DNA of 64,000 nt. Source: Lantana camara. Taxonomy: Eukaryota; Streptophyta; Magnoliopsida; Lamiales; Verbenaceae. Positions 57,428-64,000 of the stretch are shown in pieces. The DNA lies in assembly GCA_037501455.1 (NCBI GenBank), contig CM074860.1:40806501-40870500 (forward strand), in the 5' to 3' direction. The position numbers and the translations under genes were made by a program. The notes below the pieces were generated by a model. It made no database searches, had not been told where the DNA came from, and saw only the letters and a program-made list of their open reading frames with translations. How positions within the stretch are numbered: position 1 is the first letter of the stretch; each line of letters begins with the position of its first letter.

Positions 57428-59185
57428 GGTAGTCATGAGGGGTCTTTAAGCAATAAATGAAAGTTTATGGGAGATGTGGTTGCTTATGATTTCAACAAAT
57501 GCTTGGTAATAAATTTGGAGATGTGGTTAAATTACATGTTAAACAAATGCTAGGTAATTAACTAAGTAACGTGGAGAAATTACATTCATTTGTTTAATCC
57601 TTCTAGAAGACCATGTGGTCATGGATGATGTCATTTTGATTAAAAATAAATGTAAAATAATATAAAATTTATTCAAGAGTCGAGAGGTAAAAGATTGAAG
57701 TAGTGAATTAATGAAAGAATGGGTGAAAAATGAGCTTTGTTTTGATTATAAATGTGAAATATTTAGATTTTCGTTTATAAATTATGAATATGAAAGATGA
57801 TGAAAATCATAGGAAAATTATATAAACGAAGCTATGATAGAGTTTAAAGATGGGAAAAATCATTATAATGTAGAGGAAAATTCAAGGATCGTTTCAAGTA
57901 TAATTTCCACTATTGAATAAAAGCTAATTTGTTCAAAATAAAATGATGATTTTTCGAAAGGAAAATATTTATAAAATATGCTATGGTGAAATCGAGTTTT
58001 TAGTAAATGCATGAAAATTCATAAAATAATTTAAGGATCGTTTTGGTTATAATTTTGAATATCAAAAAGTAGATGAGTAGGGATTTATTGATGATCGAAT
58101 CATAAGCTAGGGTTTTTACCGGTTTTTTATACTACGGGAGCTAGGATGGGAATTATGGTTTACGGAGAGTATCACGATCCTCGAAATAATGTGAGGATTC
58201 TTTTGGTTAAAATATTGGGTAGTGAAAGTGTTTCGGGAAATGTAGGAATATTTTTGAGCTGTAGGGGTATTTTCGTAATTTTCAACTTGCCCCTGTTTCG
58301 AGCTGTTACAATAAGGGTTGGCAATCGAAATTTGAACTATGGGGAAAACTAGCTCGAGCACCTGAGATCATCGAATTGTCATGTTTGAAGACGATGATAA
58401 TCAATTTCTAGTTAACCAAGTCTTCAGACCCGGTTATATAGAGAGATTGTGCCCTCACTATCTTTTGGATATTAAGGTGGAGCCACTGCTCGATTCTTCG
58501 CCACTTCTATCCGCTATGTTTCTTTAGCCATCACGAAGGCAAAAACAGAGTATGGTATGACCAAGGATGGTAAATTTGAACTTGGTGCAAGGATAAATGT
58601 TTGAAAAGATACGGGTTAAGCCGGAGATTGGTCGGGTAAAGAGTAAAATGAGCCGAGAACAGGGTTACAAATTTGCAAATGAGGAAACAAGGAAGTCGGT
58701 AGCCATCACTTTCAAAAAGTCCAAGTTAAGGTCCAGGAACTTCACTAAACCGAGGGAGGTAATTGGGAAGTAAGAATCAAGAATACCGTTGATCAAGAAT
58801 CAATATCCCCTCTCCATCGTATACACTGTGGAAACCTTAAGGATAGATTTGGAATCGAGTCAATTTTTGAAACAGACTATATAATTGGGCTACGAAATTC
58901 TCCGATCCAAATTTCTCTCCATGGTGAACGGTATACCAATACATTCATGGCATACGTATACATGCATTTTATCTAAATAAATTTTGATGTTCTATACCTT
59001 GAACACTGACTGTATTAATTGTTCTACATGATTGATGAATGATGTGGTTAATATTTATTGCCCGCTCTTTGTATGGTTGTTGTGGTTAACAATTGCTATA
59101 ACTAAGGCCTTGTTGTTTATTCCTGCTTCTTACGTGATTGTTGTTTGAGGTGATTGTTTTGTGCTTGGGGAACTTTTTTATTTTG

Positions 59186-59308
59186 TTGTTTGAGATACGG
59201 GGTTCTCCCATTACTGCTTACGAGAGACAGGGTTCTCTCATTGTCGCTTGTGAGAGACGGGGTTCTCTCCTTGTTGCTCGAAAGATGGGGTCCTTTCGTT
59301 GTTGTTCG
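59186..59308 (+). repeat. Hairpin array with compensatory stems (E)
   Basis: Four units: an imperfect GAGATACGGGGTTCTCCC, then GAGAGACAGGGTTCTCTC, GAGAGACGGGGTTCTCTC and GAAAGATGGGGTCCTTTC. Same G-rich loop and paired stem changes as in C, in a clearly diverged element. Confidence 0.75.
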
Positions 59309-59616
59309 TAATCTAATTAGCTTGCCTCTGGAGGCAGCTTAGATTACTAGGTGCTTAGGTTTCTTAGTGAGACAGGGATCGTGATCAGAACGGGCTTCAC
59401 AAAACGCCTATGGAAACTCTTGATGTCGTTCGAGTAGGATTCGAATACCTCAACATCGAACCGTGATCGCGACGTATGGAAGTTCCCCTTGTTGCTTGAA
59501 GACCTAGCCCGAACTAATTCCTATTGGGGAGTTGCTAACCCCACGTGGGATGAATACGGGAAAGTTTTGCTTAGAGACCAGTACTCGAGACAATGGACCT
59601 GAGGACAGGTCCTTGT

Positions 59617-59629
59617 TAAGGGGAGAGGT
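59617..59629 (+). other. Polypurine tract before LTR R
   Basis: AAGGGGAGAGG adjacent to TGTAACGCCCC. Confidence 0.85.
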
Positions 59630-60996
59630 TGTAACGCCCCGTGTTTTCGTACGTACAGGTATACGACAGGTGTGTTTTATTTTACGTTTTGTATGAATTT
59701 AATTTCATTTATATTTCTTGAAATAATTTATATGACTTGAAATATTTGCTTAAAAATGTGATTGTGGACCAATTTTGAATTTGAATATATGATCGGACTT
59801 GTAAAATTATGAATTGCGTGAATTTTATGTTGGTTTAACGGAATTTCATGATTTATGTATGTCGTGGGCTTAATTGCAACTTATTTGGAAGTTACGAATT
59901 CAATTGAAATTGAGCTTTGGGCTTAATTGCCACTTTTTGAAAGTTTAGGGACCTATTTGAATAATAGACCACCCTGAACGGTTTTTCGAATATCGTCAGC
60001 TCGGGATCTCGGATTCGAGATCCGTTTTCAATGTTCAACTTGTTTCAACGATTCCTAACCAATGAACTTGACCTTATACCTTTTCCATATCATTTGAATC
60101 CCCGACGAAGCAAATTTCAGCGGATACGACCCATATGATAACATTTAACCCCTTCTAATCACTTTCGGACTTGGTTCGACCCCGTATTTGACCCGTTTCT
60201 TTACATTAATAGCTGAGTTCTCTTTCTTTTCCTTCCATTATGTGATAGCCCGGATCGGGATCGGATCAATAAAGGTAAGCTAAGGGCAACGTAAGGGCAT
60301 TTATAGAACTTGATCCGTACTTCAAATAATTTATATCATGCATCCCTACATGAAATGAGTGTTCTTATGTGATATTAGGTGACACAAAGGGGGAAAACTA
60401 CCTTTAAACCCTAAAAGCACTATTTATTTCCGAACCAGCACTATACCGTTTTATTCGAGAGACCTTAAAGAACCTATACCTATTTTCTTAGAATTTTTCA
60501 ACTCTCTTTTCAATGCTTTGAGGTTTCGTTTATGTGTCCAGTGCAATTTAAGAATTTACTTTCAAATAAAAATTTTCGTCGGTAGAATATATTTCCTTCG
60601 ATAGAATGATTTAACCCTTGAGATCATTACCATAACGTTCCTCGATTTTTTCTACATTTTGGGAAAGCCTTTCGGACATTCAAATTTTATCCTAGTATTT
60701 ATTTCATAATTAAAATAATTTTCGAAATTCAAGAAAATCCTATCTTCCGAAGCTTATAACTTTTAAACCGTACGTTCGATTTCAACCCTGAGTAACCGTT
60801 TCTAAGCTAATTTTATTTCCTAGCTCTTGGGCACTTTTCCAACTCCGAAAATACGCAGGAGAAAGGTGAAATTACCAGAATACCCCTGCTGTGACAATTA
60901 TGTAAAGAAGGAAACCTATTTTTGGAAATTTCATAAAATACCCCACCTTAAGTCCCTAAAATAAATATTATTTGCACTCTAGTCCTTCCCAACAAC

Positions 60997-61004
60997 TATA
61001 AATA
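60997..61004 (+). promoter_or_regulatory. TATA box of LTR R
   Basis: ACTATAAATAAG, followed by about 65 nt of C-rich 5' UTR-like sequence and a splice donor at 61071. An upstream donor-like AAAG|GTAAGC at 60275 precedes the TATA box and is less likely to be used. Confidence 0.6.
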
Positions 61005-61539
61005 AGTGGGTTGAGTTCTCATTCTCTCCCTCACACCGGCCAAAACACACGCCCCTCACACTAGAATAAGGTTAGTTTTCCTTTTTTTTTATGTTATAAT
61101 TAGTTTAATTTATGATTTAATTTATGTTGTATTTTATGTTTTAATTTATTTATTAATTATGCTAGGTTTAGGATTTAATATATGTTTTATTTTATGCATG
61201 AATTATGCGATTTAATTTATGTTTTAAATATTCATGAATTTTTGAATTATGTTTCTTATAGTATAGTTTATTATGAAATGTGTTACATAATTTAATTTTG
61301 TGACAAATTAATTATGTGACAATTATTCTAGCATGTTATATGTTGCATTTTAATTATTTTATGATCATACTTAGGTAATTTAATTTATTACATGATTTAA
61401 TTTAATGTTGCATGCTATTTAATGTTACATAATTAAAGTATAACCTATAGTTTTAAATGTTACATGTTTAATTAATTGTTACATAATTATACTTGACCAA
61501 TTGATATATGTTATGGTATACATGTATAATATATGTATA

Positions 61540-61826
61540 CGTATTTGATTCCAATGTGTATAAATACGTGTACACTTTCGTATAAATAATATGTGTATTT
61601 TCATAATAAATACGTATGTATTTTTGTATAAATATCGTATGTATTCTAGTATAAATACCGCATGTATTCTTGTATAAATACTGTATGTACCCTGTATAAA
61701 TACGGTAGGTATCCCTGTATAAATACCGTGTACATACTGTATAAATACCGTATACATACTATATAAATACACGTATACATATAGTATAAGTACAATATAC
61801 ATACAGTATATATACCGTATACTTGA
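61540..61826 (+). repeat. GTATAAATAC minisatellite
   Basis: About ten degenerate units of 22-31 bp centred on GTATAAATACNGTATGTA. Each holds a TATAAAT box-like core. Confidence 0.8.
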
Positions 61827-61828
61827 AT

Positions 61829-61887
61829 AATGACCTTTGACCCTTGACCTTTGACTTTGACCTTGACCATGAATTTTGACTTTTAAC
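61829..61887 (+). promoter_or_regulatory. W-box cluster (TTGAC repeats)
   Basis: Six TTGAC pentamers in about 55 bp, several as TTGACC/T, directly after the minisatellite. TTGACC/T is the WRKY-factor W-box. No test of function is possible from sequence. Confidence 0.55.
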
Positions 61888-63590
61888 CTAATTGCATTTC
61901 AAAGAGACGAATTCAACGGTCAAAGCCTTTTTAAAAAATTCTCAAAAACAGGGGATCAAAGTAGGTTTCAAAGTTCACATTCCTTTTCTAATTAGGGTTG
62001 TTTTAAGACCCTAAGAACATACCCTTAAGCTTTTGACACGAGCTTTCTAATGAGACTAATCGTTTATTTAAATCCTTCCTTTGGGGAAAGGTTATTCCTT
62101 GTTTACGTGTTCTGCATTCTTTTCAATCTTATACTTCAATAATTGATTATCCTCACTCAATCATGCATCATTAATCGTGTGTGGGACTTAGATCCTTAAG
62201 CTCATAGTAGTCTATCACTTACAGGAGATAATACCGAGTTCTGGGATCCGCAGGGTACTGTGTGAACTCTGTCTTCTACCAACTATCAACTTATCTAAAT
62301 AAATAGGTGAGGTTTAAACTATTTCAACTAGAACCATGAATATTCCTACATATTCAAATGATTTCAAAATCAACGCCTTCGTGTGCAAAGTTTCTTATAT
62401 TTCAAGCTAAACGCTTTCCCATTTTGGTACAATGCTTGAAGTTTAAAGTTGATGATCTGTGACATATATCCTGTACACTACTACACTGTCTTGAATAAAG
62501 GTTCAGTCTCCTGAACTCTGTGTGCTTATGCACTTTTTTTATTTTGAATGCAAGCTTTAGAAACATTATTATGTTGGGCCCTGGCGGTATGGTTAAGTAG
62601 TAGACCGGGAGGCGTGCGCCAATGGCTACTATGACACTGGCCGCCGTACTGACCTTGGTGATGGTTTAATCGGAGGTTGGTAACTCCATATCGAAGGTCG
62701 GGAGAGGTGGTAAATTCCTCCTATTTTGTTTACGTCACCGCGGGGTAGCTCCCTGGGCGTGACAATAAGAGGAGAAGGGGTGGTGCATGTGTATATGGGT
62801 GTTGGGGTCCTAATGGATCTCGATACCAACTTTGTAAATGTTTTTGAGGAGTAAAGGATGGATATGGCCTAGCTTGCGGGCAACTTTGATTTTAAAGTCT
62901 GGTTCATGTTTTGGAAATATCCCGTGCCATGTTTTCCCGTTTATAAAGCATATATGAACCAGAACCTCTGATGTATGTGCTTGTTGAAAATCCTGCTTCA
63001 AAATAAAAGATTTTAATTCGGTTTGAAGAAAGTTGCTAAGAAAGTCTTTAAAAAACCCTCAAGTTCAACTACTCTTTCTTACTACAAATTATCTCACTTA
63101 GTCCCTTTGACTAATACCTCTACCCTTTTTTCTGACCTCATGGTTTCAGGTAGGCAGCCCGGCGCTTCCTAGAGGTATCGTGTAGCTGTAGGAAGTCTTT
63201 TGTCCAGTCAGGATTATTAGTATCTCTTCTTTTGTCCTGCGTAGTCGTGGTTACATCCACCTTCATGTTGCATGTTTTACTGTGAGACTTGTTCAGGCTA
63301 CAACCTGAAACACTTGGGGCTCAGTTTAATAATGTTCCTTTGTTTTCCTATCGGACTAATGTTTTATGTTATTATATGACTACTGGTTTCTGTGTTTGTG
63401 CATGTACTACTGTGTTGCATTCATGTTTTCAAAAGGTTTAAATTATTTTGAAATTCCACTGCTTTGGCAACACTGGTTACTCTGATCTCTGTTATGTTCT
63501 GTCCGTTCGCCGAAGTATCTCTCGAGTGATAAGGCTTCCTAGTTACTTGGGTGATACAACAGTGCGGGGTTGTGGCGTTGGGGCGCTACT

Positions 63591-64000
63591 GCTAAGGTGG
63601 TATCAGAGCCTCAGGTTGAGTAAGAAGAGACTTAACCTGGGAGCTCGGAGCATGGAAGAATGTTTTCAGTTTATTTGCTCTATATCTTGGTATTCACACC
63701 CGTGCTTTTTCTAGAGTTATGGACAGTCTGAGTCAGCGACAGTAGGATGAGATGCATTTTGAGGAGTTTGAGCCTCCCCGTATAGTAGCAGTAGTCTGTC
63801 GTGGCTGGACCCGTTACTATACCTGGCAGCGAGCACAGAAGAAGGGACACCCGGGGTATTCATACCCCAATAGGGTCGTTCATCAGCTAGAGGCCGAGCG
63901 GGACGAGTACCTACAGGATAGCCTGAGGTTGCGAGAGGTCCGGCTAGAGGCTATTCGCTACCACGATCTGGCAGCGCAGCACCGATTGACAGGGATATTG
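63591..64000 (+). mobile_element. Start of internal region of the element to the right of LTR R
   Basis: PBS TGGTATCAGAGC at 63598-63609, a 110 bp leader ending CTTTTTCTAG|AGTT, then an ATG. Continues beyond the window. Confidence 0.75.
63719..64000 (+). pseudogene. Possible gag start, unrecognised, in-frame TAG at codon 9, open at window end
   Basis: The frame from ATG 63719 reads MDSLSQRQ, a TAG (63743-63745), then continues open for 85 codons to the window end; a second ATG is at 63752. Downstream residues include FEEFEPPRIVAVVCRGWTRYYTWQRAQKKG and a charged segment RLREVRLEAIRYHDLAAQHRL likely to be a helix. Position after PBS and acceptor suggests gag, but it does not resemble A, B or C gag. 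Could start at the second ATG if the TAG is not a lesion. Confidence 0.5.

Larger units (their letters stand above)
55176..58310 (-). mobile_element. Solo LTR S2 (gypsy, R-like family), TSD ATAAG
   Basis: Plus strand TGTAGCGCCTCC to CGAGCTGTTACA, perfect duplication ATAAG (55171-55175 and 58311-58315), no internal region. Its outer end resembles the end of LTR R (GCGGGGTTGTAGTGTTGGGG on the minus strand). Minus-strand TATA box at 57427-57420, donor CTAAG|GTATGT (GT at 57324-57323), acceptor CAG at 55542-55540. Pair of TTGAC-type W-boxes near 56798. Most of 56400-57300 is AT-rich without features. Confidence 0.9.
58311..59629 (+). mobile_element. Element E internal region, 3' part (non-coding), with hairpin array and PPT
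   Basis: Resumes after S2. About 850 bp without a credible ORF, then a C-like tail: AT-rich stretch, hairpin array 59186-59308, a block including GGACCTGAGGACAGGTCC, and a PPT, directly followed by LTR R. The order is the same as in C between gag and 3' LTR. Confidence 0.6.
61071..63149 (+). other. Putative leader intron in LTR R
   Basis: Donor AATAAG|GTTAGT; acceptor CTCATGGTTTCAG|GTAGG with CTGAC about 15 nt upstream. The branch-point hairpin of the other LTRs is not found next to this acceptor. Confidence 0.4.
59630..63590 (+). repeat. LTR R (about 4 kb)
   Basis: Starts TGTAACGCCCC after a PPT; ends near GGGGCGCTAC before a PBS. Because a PPT lies on its left and a PBS on its right, it joins two internal regions, like LTR2 of C. 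TATA box at 60997, donor ATAAG|GTTAGT at 61071, acceptor GGTTTCAG ending at 63149, GTATAAATAC minisatellite, and W-box cluster. No ORF beyond those produced by the minisatellite. Confidence 0.75.

Noticed and set aside
61479..61870. Minus-strand frames rich in Tyr/Ile/Val
   Set aside because: Produced by the GTATAAATAC minisatellite; no start context or domain.
62501..62516. GTTCAG/CTGAAC hairpin in LTR R as member of the branch-point hairpin class
   Set aside because: It lies about 630 nt from the acceptor at 63149 and lacks the GACTRAY arm, so it was not counted.

Overview
The window is plant nuclear DNA made almost entirely of nested LTR retrotransposons. Supporting observations are chromodomain Ty3/gypsy and Ty1/copia polyproteins, primer-binding sites matching the plant initiator-Met tRNA 3' end, 2-4 kb LTRs starting TGTAAC or TGTAGC, and a TRIM. 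I found no host gene, rRNA, tRNA or CRISPR array. The likely source is a repeat-rich, heterochromatic part of an angiosperm genome, probably a dicot (inference). Two CRM-like elements make a centromeric or pericentromeric position possible.

The outermost unit is element E (+), a Tekay/Del-like non-coding element. The right part of its 5' LTR (12030-12904) and its internal region (12905-14822, 54549-55175, 58311-59629) are visible, but its 5' and 3' parts look like different LTR families. Left arm, outside to inside: E LTR > F LTR (-, 11273-12029) > T LTR (+, 10283-11272) > CRM-like element B2 (-, 3855-10282) > element G (-, LTR 446-3854) > TRIM (1-437). B2 gag also holds a solo LTR, S1 (5756-8933, TSD CAAAC).

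Middle: E is split by copia element D (+, Angela/BARE-1-like, 14823-54548). The 5' end of D is scrambled by a complete inverted LTR. D is split inside its integrase by A (-, 18918-28873, TSD ACTTT), a nearly whole Tekay/Del chromovirus whose only visible polyprotein lesions are three nonsense codons. D is split again between integrase and RT by B (-, 29542-50883, TSD ACACG), a CRM-like element. B gag is split by C (+, 34051-48984, TSD GACCA), a tandem array LTR-internal-LTR-internal-LTR of a gag-only (TR-GAG/LARD-like) element.

Right arm: a reverse-oriented solo LTR, S2 (55176-58310, TSD ATAAG), lies in E. The 3' end of the internal region (hairpin array, PPT) abuts a 4 kb LTR, R (59630-63590). 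R is followed by a PBS and the start of another internal region with an open frame running off the window.

Most interesting structure: (i) hairpin arrays with compensatory stem changes just upstream of the PPT in C and E; (ii) clusters of GC-rich palindromes, each with a family-specific core, inside four LTR families; (iii) a recurring LTR layout of exon, splice donor, about 1.6-2.4 kb putative intron, hairpin carrying a branch-point-like motif, and acceptor, plus a second acceptor just before the gag ATG; (iv) the triple-LTR tandem C; (v) an inverted LTR with perfect ends but no target duplication. All coding parts except the short C gag frames and the open right-edge frame are visibly broken. 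All divergence statements are hand counts.
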